A DNA stretch of 7,884 nt, taken from positions 17,136 to 25,019 of the forward strand of contig DMQW01000344.1 of assembly GCA_003455565.1 (NCBI GenBank), given 5' to 3'. Shown piece after piece: positions 1-6,162 of this stretch (positions within the stretch are counted from its first letter, which is position 1; every line of letters begins with the position of its first letter). Position numbers and translations under genes: made by a program. The stretch is from Limisphaerales bacterium. Its GTDB lineage: Bacteria; Verrucomicrobiota; Verrucomicrobiia; Limisphaerales; UBA11358. The notes under the pieces are model-generated. The model made no database searches. It was not told where the DNA came from and worked only from the letters and a program-made list of their open reading frames with translations.

Positions 1-1988
1 TCACCTAGCGCGGCCCGGGCCAGAGTAGCGGCCATTCCACGTCCACGAAGCTCGTCGGGGACAAACATATGATCCAGAATGACGCGCTCCCCTTCTTGGG
101 TATAGCTGAGGAACGCCAGCGGTGCGTCCCCTGCTTGCGCCTCAAAGCGCTGGAGTTTGGCATTGTGCGTAACCGCGAGCGGTGTGGTCGGGGCCGTTGC
201 CGAGGTGCGGATCTCGGGTGAGGATACCGGTCGGCGGCGGTTCCAGTCCTTCTGCAGGTGAGCTTTGATCTCTCGGATTGATGTCAATGGTAGAACCCTT
301 CCGGCCAACTCCTCCGCCTCGGACAGACGGGTCGAGCGAATGGCGTGTTTGATTTCAAGAAGCCGGCCGGGACTCACGCTGAAGCTCCGAAATCCAAGGC
401 CGAGCAAGAGCGTTGTGTAAGCGGGGTCGCTGGCGATTTCACCGCACAGACAGATAGGCTTGCCTTTGGCCTTGGCCGCCGTCGCCAGCGTGGCGAGCAC
501 TTGGAGCACCGCCGGATGCAGCGGTTCATAGGCGGAAGCGAGTTCACCACCGATCCGGTCGGCGGCCAATAAATACTGCACGAGGTCGTTGGTGCCCACG
601 CTGAAAAAATCCACTTCTGCGGCCAGTTGCCCGATCAGAATCGCGGCGGACGGCGTTTCAACCATTGCGCCCAGCGGGATGCGAGAATTAAACGGCTGCC
701 CGGCGGCGGCGAGTTCCGCCTTCACGCTTTCGAGAGCGGCTTTGGCAGCGCGCAATTCGTCCACGCCACCGATCATGGGCAGGAGAATGGCGACTGGATG
801 AGACGCGCTCAAACGCAGGATGGCTCGCAGTTGGGTGTGCAGCACCGTGGGGTGCGCGAGCAGCAGCCGTGTGCCCCGGCAGCCCAGCGCCGGATTGGCT
901 TCGCGGGTCAGCGGAAAATAGGAGAGTGGCTTATCGCTGCCAATGTCCAGCACACGGATTACCGTTTCGCCCGGCTGGAGGTGCTCCGCCGTGGCGCGGT
1001 AGAGGTGGTATTGTTCTTCTTCCGAAGGGAAATGATCCTGCACGAGAAAGATGAATTCAGTGCGATACAATCCCGCCCCATCCGCCTTCACGCTCGCAGC
1101 CGACACCGCATCAGCCGTTTGACCGATGTTGGCGCTCAACTTTATCTCGACGCCATCCTGTGTAACCGTCGGTAGATCAATCAAGCTTTTCAAGCTGCTT
1201 TGATGAATTTGCAGGTCGGCCTCCAACTGATCGTAGGTGCGGAGCAGCTCCGGTTTGGGGTTGATAAATATCCGGCCCGCCAAAGCATCCACGATCACCA
1301 GGTCGCCTGCGCGAATCTTCTCCGTGGCCTCCGGCACACGCACGAGCATGGGAATGCCGAGGGCGCGGGCAAGAATCGTGGCGTGGGCGGTCAGGCCGCC
1401 TTTTTCCACAATCAAACCCCGAACACCGTGGCCTTCCAACTGCGCCACGACGGAGGCGAACAACTCGCTCGTGACCAGGACACATCCGTCCGGAAGGACG
1501 GGAATACCCGGTTGCAGATTCTTCGCCAGATGGTCAAGAAGCCGTTTACCCACATCGTGCAGATCGGCGGCCCGCTCGCGGAAATAGGGATCTTCAAGGC
1601 GACCGAACAAAACCATCAAGTGCTGGATCGCTTCGTCGAGCGCAGCCTCCACATTCATCCGCTTTTCGAGGCAACGGTCACGGACCGCATCCCGCAGTTG
1701 CGCATCGCGCATGAGGAGAATTTGCACTTCAAAAATCTCCGACTCCGCCTTCCCCAAGGTCCGCCGGACGCTCGCTTGAACCTCCAGCAGTTTCTTCTCG
1801 GCGGCAGTGACGGCGGCATCGAATCGCGCGAGTTCTTTTTGCGCCTCCGTCTCGCTCACCTGCCTGCGCGGCACGACCGTCTGTTTGGCACAGTCACACA
1901 ACAGAGCGCGCCCACGGGCAAGGCCGGACGAGGCCACTTCGCCCAGGATCATCGCTGGGACAGTCGGCTCGTTATCGGTGCTGTTCAT
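1..1988 (-). CDS. ptsI: PTS enzyme I (phosphoenolpyruvate-protein phosphotransferase) fused to a C-terminal GNAT domain; 3' end cut by window
   Basis: Cytoplasmic enzyme that takes phosphate from PEP onto a histidine and passes it to HPr. The 662 visible residues start at ATG 1988 and run off position 1 with no stop. Seen: N-terminal helical/HPr-binding region (about 13-155); phosphohistidine motif GGLTAHATILAR with His202; PEP-binding barrel motifs LYRTEFIFL, DIGSDKPLSYF, NPALGCRGTRL, MVETPSAA, FFSVGTNDLVQYLLAADR; catalytic Cys515 in LCGEIASD. His202 and Cys515 sit 13 residues after E. coli His189 and Cys502, so the enzyme looks complete to about residue 580. After a Pro/Thr/Ser-rich linker (about 583-607) come AFLSYTQEGERVILDHMFVP and DELRGRGMAATLARAAL, typical of YjdJ-type GNAT acetyltransferases, with the acetyl-CoA loop RGRGMA. 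No in-frame stop separates the two parts. The start lies 36 bp after the trans-sulfuration gene, with no clear Shine-Dalgarno. No HPr gene is in view, so its phosphate acceptor is unknown. Confidence 0.93.
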   Translation of the reverse strand, partial: MNSTDNEPTVPAMILGEVASSGLARGRALLCDCAKQTVVPRRQVSETEAQKELARFDAAVTAAEKKLLEVQASVRRTLGKAESEIFEVQILLMRDAQLRDAVRDRCLEKRMNVEAALDEAIQHLMVLFGRLEDPYFRERAADLHDVGKRLLDHLAKNLQPGIPVLPDGCVLVTSELFASVVAQLEGHGVRGLIVEKGGLTAHATILARALGIPMLVRVPEATEKIRAGDLVIVDALAGRIFINPKPELLRTYDQLEADLQIHQSSLKSLIDLPTVTQDGVEIKLSANIGQTADAVSAASVKADGAGLYRTEFIFLVQDHFPSEEEQYHLYRATAEHLQPGETVIRVLDIGSDKPLSYFPLTREANPALGCRGTRLLLAHPTVLHTQLRAILRLSASHPVAILLPMIGGVDELRAAKAALESVKAELAAAGQPFNSRIPLGAMVETPSAAILIGQLAAEVDFFSVGTNDLVQYLLAADRIGGELASAYEPLHPAVLQVLATLATAAKAKGKPICLCGEIASDPAYTTLLLGLGFRSFSVSPGRLLEIKHAIRSTRLSEAEELAGRVLPLTSIREIKAHLQKDWNRRRPVSSPEIRTSATAPTTPLAVTHNAKLQRFEAQAGDAPLAFLSYTQEGERVILDHMFVPDELRGRGMAATLARAALG

Positions 1989-2024
1989 AAATTTAATTGG
2001 CTCGTGTCGTGGGTTGATTGCCCA

Positions 2025-3176
2025 TCATACTGTCGCCAGGGCTTGGTGGAAATCCTCCTGCAAATCTTGCTCGTCCTCAATGCCAACGGAGACGCGCACC
2101 AATCCGTCGCTGATGCCGGCGCGCTGGCGTTCGGCGGGCGTCAGCGTACGATGCGAGGTGCGGCTGGGCACGCACACCAGACTTTCCACGCCGCCGAGAC
2201 TCAACGCGGGCATGACGATGCGCAGCCGGCTCAACAGGCGGTCCACCTGGTCGGGCTGGCGCAGTTCGAACGAGAGCATGCCACCGAACCCGCGCATCTG
2301 GCGCGCGGCGAGCGTGTGATCGGGATGCGTGGACAGGCCGGGATGGTTCACGCGAGCCACGGCCGGATGGGAAGCGAGATAGCTGGCCAGCGCGAGGGCG
2401 TTCTCGTTGTGGCGTTGCACACGCAAGGCCAGCGTTTTCAGGCCGCGCTCCAACTGGGAACACGCGTGCGCGTCCAGCATCCCGCCGAAGTCCACCGCGC
2501 TGGCCGTGACGCGACGAACGATTTCTGCGGACGCCACCACGACGCCCGCGTTCACGTCACTGTGGCCGTTCAGATACTTGGTGGCGCTGTGGATGACGGC
2601 GTCCAAACCCCAGGTCAACGGGTTCTGGTTGATCGGCGTGGCAAAGGTGTTGTCTATCACGGTCAGCACGCTGTGGCGTTGGCCGAGCGCGGCCACCGCT
2701 TCCAGATCCACACAATGCAAAAGCGGGTTGGACGGCGACTCGATGTAGATAAGCCGGGTCTCGCGCCGCACTGCGGCCGCGAAATCCGCCGCATTCGCGC
2801 CCCACGAAACCTCCACACCGAGGCGCGTCAGTTCCCGGGTGATGAACTGCATCGTGCCGCCGTAGAGGTCGTTTTGAAAAATCGCGTGGTCGCCGGGTTT
2901 AAGATGGGCCAGCAACAAAGTGGAAATCGCCGCCATGCCCGAGCTGAAGACGACCGCCGCCTTACCCTTTTCGAGCGCGGCGAGCTTGCGGGCGATTACC
3001 TGCTGGTTGGGCGTGTTGAAGTAGCGCGGGTAGATGTTCTCGTTGGCCGGATTTGGAAACGCGCAGGCTGTGGAGGTGAAGATGGGGCTGCACGCGCCGC
3101 CGGTGGGCTTGTCGAGATACGTGCCGGCATGGATGCAGAGCGTGGACGGACGCAAAGGATGGTCTGGCGGCTTCAT
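2025..3176 (-). CDS. PLP-dependent trans-sulfuration enzyme (cystathionine gamma-synthase / gamma-lyase family)
   Basis: A 383-residue Cys/Met-metabolism PLP enzyme, normal family length. Such enzymes make or cleave cystathionine, and some release H2S. Seen: phosphate-binding Tyr49 and Arg51 in IYPRYFNTPNQ; FSSGMAAIS; the Tyr of NDLYGGTM that stacks on PLP; IDNTFATP; Schiff-base Lys200 in HSATKYLNGHSDVNAG; LGGVESLVCVPSRTSH; and the substrate-carboxylate Arg in LVRVSVGIED. The residue after the YG pair is Gly, not the Cys usual in methionine gamma-lyase, which argues against that member; synthase, gamma-lyase and sulfhydrylase cannot be separated here. An upstream in-frame ATG at 3230 exists, but ATG 3176 is preferred: it gives an ATGA overlap with the stop of the upstream FMN-binding gene (translational coupling) and starts at the family's usual N-terminus. 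In an NsrR-linked operon it may supply sulfur for Fe-S repair (inference). Confidence 0.92.
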   Translation of the reverse strand: MKPPDHPLRPSTLCIHAGTYLDKPTGGACSPIFTSTACAFPNPANENIYPRYFNTPNQQVIARKLAALEKGKAAVVFSSGMAAISTLLLAHLKPGDHAIFQNDLYGGTMQFITRELTRLGVEVSWGANAADFAAAVRRETRLIYIESPSNPLLHCVDLEAVAALGQRHSVLTVIDNTFATPINQNPLTWGLDAVIHSATKYLNGHSDVNAGVVVASAEIVRRVTASAVDFGGMLDAHACSQLERGLKTLALRVQRHNENALALASYLASHPAVARVNHPGLSTHPDHTLAARQMRGFGGMLSFELRQPDQVDRLLSRLRIVMPALSLGGVESLVCVPSRTSHRTLTPAERQRAGISDGLVRVSVGIEDEQDLQEDFHQALATV

Positions 3177-3559
3177 GGCAGGTGTGTCTTGAGGCCGGTG
3201 ATTTTGACGATCAGCACGCCGCGCGCCCACGGGAACTTTGCCTTGGCTGTGTCGGCCTTGGGGCCTGTGGTTTGGAGTTCTGCCATGCCAATAACGCTGC
3301 AGCCCTGGCCTTCGCCACCCGACCGGCGCACGTCGCGGGCAGCGAAGAGCAACTCCACGCGCGGATCGTGCTGGAGGTTTTCTCCGGTTTTCTCGTAACG
3401 TCCGGCGGGGATGAGAATTTCTTCACCGTCTATTCCCAGCGCGAGAACGTAGCGGGTCCAGCTCGCAGCCAGATGCGGGCCGTCCGGCCCAGTGGTCGCA
3501 ATCGCGAGCCATTCGGATTTCTCGATCACTTCGCGATAAATGCCTTCGATCTTGTTCAT
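3173..3559 (-). CDS. Small FMN-binding split-barrel protein (pyridoxamine 5'-phosphate oxidase-like, Desulfovibrio FMN-binding-protein type)
   Basis: 128 residues, a single split beta-barrel domain expected to bind FMN as a homodimer in the cytoplasm. The motifs LAIATTGPDGPHLAASW, ILIPAGRYEKTGENLQ, DPRVELLFAARDV and FPWARGVLIVKI line up, from memory, with the about 122-residue FMN-binding protein of Desulfovibrio vulgaris (AIATQGEDGPHL, VPVGGMHKTEANV, RFKWARAALVI). Pyridoxine biosynthesis is therefore not implied; an electron-transfer or flavin-reductase-like role is more likely, but the partner is unknown. Start: ATG 3559 has a strong AAAGGAG seven bases upstream. The frame is open as far as 3922 upstream, but that part overlaps the DGC gene and reads as low-complexity. 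The stop overlaps the next start as ATGA. Possibly it supplies electrons to the RIC proteins or handles NO-derived species (inference). Confidence 0.87.
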   Translation of the reverse strand: MNKIEGIYREVIEKSEWLAIATTGPDGPHLAASWTRYVLALGIDGEEILIPAGRYEKTGENLQHDPRVELLFAARDVRRSGGEGQGCSVIGMAELQTTGPKADTAKAKFPWARGVLIVKITGLKTHLP

Positions 3560-3566
3560 GGTTCGA

Positions 3567-3573
3567 CTCCTTT
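3567..3573 (-). promoter_or_regulatory. Strong ribosome binding site of the FMN-binding protein gene
   Basis: AAAGGAG on the minus strand, seven bases before ATG 3559. Its first A is the last base of the upstream DGC gene's TGA stop, so a ribosome terminating there sits on this site. This fixes the start and implies coupling. Confidence 0.8.
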
Positions 3574-4106
3574 CAATCGGTGAATTCCGATAGATAACAG
3601 GGCGGGCTGGCGCACTCGCGCGGCTCATCCTCCGCTTCGCTGGTTGAATTTGACGGAGGCGCGGACGCGGTATTACCCGGTGTTGGTGAGATTGCCGCGA
3701 TTGCGTTGGCTGAATGTTGTTCGTTGGCAGGCCCCGTGGACCCGGGGAATCCAGGATCGGCGAGGATGTGCTGAAGCACTCGTGCGGCTTCCTCCGGATC
3801 AAAATCCTCGTGCTTGCGCTTTTTAACCGCGAGCTCGCTGAGGTCGTAATGCTTGTCGGCCTGAATGCCGTGGTGCTTGAGAATCTGCGCGGCGCAATGG
3901 AGCGGGCAGCCGTCGAGTGCAATGATGGGCCGCCCGGACTTGGCGGTGCGCACCAGCGGCTTCACGTCACCGCCCACGCCCGCGATGCACGACATCTCGG
4001 CCACTTTGAGCCGATCCAGCTTGACTGCGATGTGATTGGCCATCTGCGCGGCGCTGGACGCACCGGAGCAGGAATACACCAACGGGAGCTTCTTGTCGTT
4101 GCTCAT
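3573..4106 (-). CDS. DGC-domain putative zinc-binding protein with long disordered C-terminal tail
   Basis: 177 residues. The first 115 or so match the DGC family of putative zinc-binding proteins: YSCSGASSAAQMANHIA (Cys13), EMSCIAGVGGDVKPLV (Cys40), and the family-naming motif ALDGCPLHCAAQILKHHGI (Asp65-Gly66-Cys67, Cys71), then a DFDPEEAARVLQHIL helix. The four cysteines are the presumed metal or redox site; the biochemical role is not established as far as I know. Residues about 117-177 are Pro/Ser/Ala/Asn-rich, look disordered, and end in ECASPPCYLSEFTD with two more Cys (165, 170); family members are usually only about 110-130 residues. Start ATG 4106 overlaps the stop of the degenerate RIC gene (ATGA) and has GGAGG six bases upstream. 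Its place among RIC genes suggests a function in metal or Fe-S stress (inference). Confidence 0.85.
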   Translation of the reverse strand: MSNDKKLPLVYSCSGASSAAQMANHIAVKLDRLKVAEMSCIAGVGGDVKPLVRTAKSGRPIIALDGCPLHCAAQILKHHGIQADKHYDLSELAVKKRKHEDFDPEEAARVLQHILADPGFPGSTGPANEQHSANAIAAISPTPGNTASAPPSNSTSEAEDEPRECASPPCYLSEFTD

Positions 4107-4813
4107 GCTGAACCTCCAATGGCCAGCGCTCGCGGAAAGAGAACCTGGTTTTCTTTGTAGATCTGTTCGTGGACGGCCTGTTCCAGTCGGACGATGGCAT
4201 CGGAAACCGTCCGCACGGCAGCCGGGACAGGGTGCCGCAATGATTCTTCACCGGCCAACGCGCGCAGTTCTGCGAGCGCTTCGTCGGCCTGGTTATGCGC
4301 GTTTCCCATCCGAGCCAGCCGCTTTTTCAGCGCGGATCTCGCCGGCAGCGCTCCCTTTTCGTCGGTTGTCAATCGGCGGATGAGCGGAAAAAGTCCGTCA
4401 GCTTCCTCGCGAAGGTGCGCGGCGAATCGTTCGCGGAACGCGACAAAGGTTTCCCGGATTCTCAGGAGCTGCGGATGTTCCGCACCGGATTGTTCCGCTG
4501 CGGCACCCGTCAACTGGTCGAGCCGCGCCAACTCCTCCTGAAGATGGGTTTGCTGCGCGTGCTCAACGTAATCACAAAGTTCCGTCAGCGCCATTAATTC
4601 CAAGGCGACCACCGGGCGCGGCGGTGTTTTTTGCATCGCCGTCAGCAGGCGGACGAAAGTTTGCCGATCCAGTCCGTGCTTCTGGCAGACATCCGCGAAT
4701 GATTTGTTCCGCTCGTGACGAAGGTCAATCCCAAGGTTGTCAAAGAGACTCCTTTGTTCCGGCGCGGCGCGCAGGAACTGGTCAAGCGGCGTGTTTGGAT
4801 TAATGAATTTCAT
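4103..4813 (-). CDS. Degenerate RIC/YtfE-like paralogue lacking the CCGG motif and several di-iron ligands
   Basis: 236 residues, almost the same length as the intact RIC next door (235) and alignable throughout, so a tandem paralogue. N-terminal ScdA_N-like part: SLFDNLGID then RHER where the neighbour has CCGG. The hemerythrin-like part keeps His133 and Glu137 (AAHLREE), His173 (GNAHNQAD), Glu221 (YKENQVLFPRAL) and the FPLI turn. Three positions that are His in the neighbour and in E. coli YtfE (His84, His105, His204) are Gln88, Ser109 and Gln217 here. A normal di-iron site is therefore unlikely, although nearby His90, His113 and His215 could compensate. The reading frame is intact and the frame-preserving changes argue against a decaying pseudogene. 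Start ATG 4813 aligns with the neighbour; an upstream in-frame start at 4867 adds 18 residues unlike the family. It may be a partner, scaffold or sensor for the intact RIC (inference). Confidence 0.85.
   Translation of the reverse strand: MKFINPNTPLDQFLRAAPEQRSLFDNLGIDLRHERNKSFADVCQKHGLDRQTFVRLLTAMQKTPPRPVVALELMALTELCDYVEHAQQTHLQEELARLDQLTGAAAEQSGAEHPQLLRIRETFVAFRERFAAHLREEADGLFPLIRRLTTDEKGALPARSALKKRLARMGNAHNQADEALAELRALAGEESLRHPVPAAVRTVSDAIVRLEQAVHEQIYKENQVLFPRALAIGGSA
4113..4117 (-). promoter_or_regulatory. Strong ribosome binding site of the DGC-domain gene
   Basis: GGAGG on the minus strand, six bases before ATG 4106. It lies inside the last codons of the upstream gene and, with the ATGA overlap, supports coupled translation. 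Confidence 0.75.
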
Positions 4814-4833
4814 CAATTTTACCCAACGATGGG

Positions 4834-4866
4834 TGGTTCGCGACGGCGGGCGGTGGCCACGAACCA
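4834..4866. other. Inverted repeat between the two RIC genes (possible mRNA hairpin)
   Basis: TGGTTCG (4834-4840) and CGAACCA (4860-4866) are perfect 7-base complements around a 19-base loop. The pair nearly fills the 63-bp gap between the intact RIC stop and the degenerate RIC start. There is no T-run after it in the direction of transcription, so it is not a classical terminator. It could stabilise or process the mRNA, or be chance. Confidence 0.4.
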
Positions 4867-4876
4867 AGCCACTCGA

Positions 4877-5584
4877 CTACGCGGTGGCCAGCGCCTTGGG
4901 AAAGAGAATATTGTTTTCTTTATGGACATGCTGGTGCGTGTTCTTTTCTAGTTTTGCCAGCCCGTCATAAAGCGCACGGAAGGTGTTGCAGGCCCAGCCC
5001 GGCGGGTTGTAGCCGTCCGTCAAAGCCTTGAGTTGAACCAGCGCCGCCCCGGCGCGGTCGTGTTCGGATTCCAGCTTGGCGAACGCCTCTTTGAGGTTGG
5101 CGGCGGCCGTCGCTTTGTTGCCGTTCGCCGATGCCAACTGCCGGATCGCCGGAAAAATGACTTCATCCTCCTCTTTGGTGTGGGCGGTCATCTCCGCGTT
5201 GAACGCTTCAAACACATGCCAAACCTCCACCAGGCGCGGTTCGCGCTCGCCGTGGACGGTGACGACTTTGCGCGTCATGAATTGCAGGCGTGGCAGTTCC
5301 TCGCGCAGGTAGCTGTGGTGGAACTGCTCAATATGATCGCAGAGTTCGGCGAGGGTCATCGCGTCCGGATTGGCCGACGACGTTGCCGGGATCGCGTCCA
5401 ACGCCGACAACATGGCAATGACAGTCGTCGTATCCAGATGCTTGGTTTGGCAGACCTCGGCCAGCGGTTTCTTGCCGCCGCAACAGTAGTCAATGCCCAG
5501 GTTTTCAAAAATACGCGAGCGTGAGGGCACGGCCCGCACAAGTTCGCCAACGGTGGTTTCAGCAGTGATGGTATTCATGTTCAT
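4877..5584 (-). CDS. ric: Iron-sulfur cluster repair di-iron protein (RIC / YtfE / ScdA)
   Basis: 235-residue cytoplasmic protein that repairs Fe-S clusters damaged by NO or oxidants; family members carry a hemerythrin-like di-iron site. Residues 8-65 form the ScdA_N domain with IFENLGIDYCCGGKKPLAEV (Cys34, Cys35). The C-terminal four-helix domain carries the full ligand set in family order: His90 (FHHSYLREELPRL), His111 (VTVHGERE), His135 and Glu139 (MTAHTKEED), His175 (ESEHDRAG), His219 and Glu223 (HQHVHKENNILFP). It is the first gene after the NsrR-type palindrome, so probably the operon's lead gene. Start: GTG 5590, ATG 5584 and ATG 5578 are all in frame and closely spaced with no obvious Shine-Dalgarno; ATG 5584 is chosen, with a few residues of uncertainty. 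The downstream neighbour is its ligand-depleted paralogue. Confidence 0.94.
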   Translation of the reverse strand: MNMNTITAETTVGELVRAVPSRSRIFENLGIDYCCGGKKPLAEVCQTKHLDTTTVIAMLSALDAIPATSSANPDAMTLAELCDHIEQFHHSYLREELPRLQFMTRKVVTVHGEREPRLVEVWHVFEAFNAEMTAHTKEEDEVIFPAIRQLASANGNKATAAANLKEAFAKLESEHDRAGAALVQLKALTDGYNPPGWACNTFRALYDGLAKLEKNTHQHVHKENNILFPKALATA

Positions 5585-5595
5585 AGTCACGGCAC

Positions 5596-5624
5596 AGCTT
5601 AACCGCTCTAAAGATGTATTTCAA
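5596..5624 (-). promoter_or_regulatory. Possible promoter for the ric operon
   Basis: On the minus strand TTGAAA (5624-5619) is followed after 17 bases by TAAGCT (5601-5596). The -35-like box lies at the centre of the palindrome, where a bound repressor would block polymerase. The -10 match is poor and the implied leader very short, so another promoter is possible. Confidence 0.25.
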
Positions 5625-5633
5625 GTGCATATT
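5611..5633. promoter_or_regulatory. NsrR-type operator (23-bp imperfect palindrome)
   Basis: Half-site AAGATGTATTT (5611-5621), a central C (5622), then AAGTGCATATT (5623-5633). The right arm matches the exact reverse complement of the left at 8 of 11 positions, and the left arm matches the AAGATG-Y/R-R-TTT form recalled for NsrR sites, with the same 11-1-11 geometry. It lies 26 bp from the ric ATG and 41 bp from the nsrR ATG, so one site can govern both divergent transcripts. The nearby nsrR gene supports the assignment. Confidence 0.8.
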
Positions 5634-5674
5634 TACTTTGCATTTGCTCCGCCGCTCGGCCATGTTGTTTGGAA

Positions 5675-6106
5675 ATGAAATTGAGCGCCTATTCTGATTA
5701 CGCCATCCGGGTTTTGATGCAGACCGCCCTGCGCAGTCCGCAACGGCTCACCGTGGCGGAAGTCGCACTGACGTTTGGCATCTCACGGCATCATCTCGTC
5801 AAAGTGGTGCATGATCTGAGCCGCAGCGGCTATCTCGTGACGCAGCGCGGGATCGGCGGCGGCTTCACGCTGGCCCGCGCGCCGAAAAATATCCGTTTGG
5901 GCGATATTGTTCGTCTCGGCGAGGAAAGTGAGACGGTGATTGACTGTTTTGACGGAGAAAACCATCTCTGCCGGCTCCTGCCGGTCTGCCGCTTGAAAAG
6001 CGTCCTAGACGAAGCGGCTGCCGCGTTTTTTGCGGTGATGGATCGTTACACGCTGGCCGACCTCGTGAAACAACAATCCAAGATGCGCGCCGTGTTGGGC
6101 CTGTGA
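5675..6106 (+). CDS. nsrR: Rrf2-family NO-sensing repressor NsrR
   Basis: 143-residue transcription factor. NsrR carries a [4Fe-4S] cluster, represses NO-stress genes, and releases DNA when NO attacks the cluster. Seen: N-terminal winged helix with LSAYSDYAIRVLM, recognition region FGISRHHLVKVVHDLSRSGY, wing RGIGGGFTLA; then IRLGDIVR; then cysteines 91, 99 and 105 (spacing C-x7-C-x5-C, the B. subtilis NsrR pattern) in a DCFDGEN/HLCRLLPVCRLK region; then YTLADLV, also present in E. coli NsrR. Asp8, the fourth cluster ligand known from Streptomyces NsrR, is present in YSDYA. These separate it from IscR and other Rrf2 proteins. ATG 5675 is preferred over an in-frame TTG at 5669 because the family begins M-x-L. 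No clear Shine-Dalgarno. It is transcribed away from the ric operon with an operator between, implying autoregulation. Confidence 0.93.
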   Translation: MKLSAYSDYAIRVLMQTALRSPQRLTVAEVALTFGISRHHLVKVVHDLSRSGYLVTQRGIGGGFTLARAPKNIRLGDIVRLGEESETVIDCFDGENHLCRLLPVCRLKSVLDEAAAAFFAVMDRYTLADLVKQQSKMRAVLGL

Positions 6107-6162
6107 TGTGAGCAAGCAGCCGGCAGGTTGTTACCGCGAGGTGTTGATGCTAGATTTCGCAT

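Noticed and set aside
1200..3398. Open plus-strand frame of 732 codons antisense to the ptsI and trans-sulfuration genes.
   Set aside because: Its translation is Arg/His/Gln-rich with no recognisable domain, and it lies opposite two genes with complete catalytic motifs. Long antisense frames are common where codon third positions are GC-rich.
3173..3922. Extension of the FMN-binding protein frame upstream to 3922, giving 249 residues.
   Set aside because: The extra part overlaps the DGC gene, is low-complexity, and the strong Shine-Dalgarno before ATG 3559 marks the true start.
5623..5645. A second overlapping operator using the repeated TGCAT at 5626-5630 and 5639-5643.
   Set aside because: The repeats are direct, not inverted, and a second palindrome in this phase does not match the NsrR half-site.
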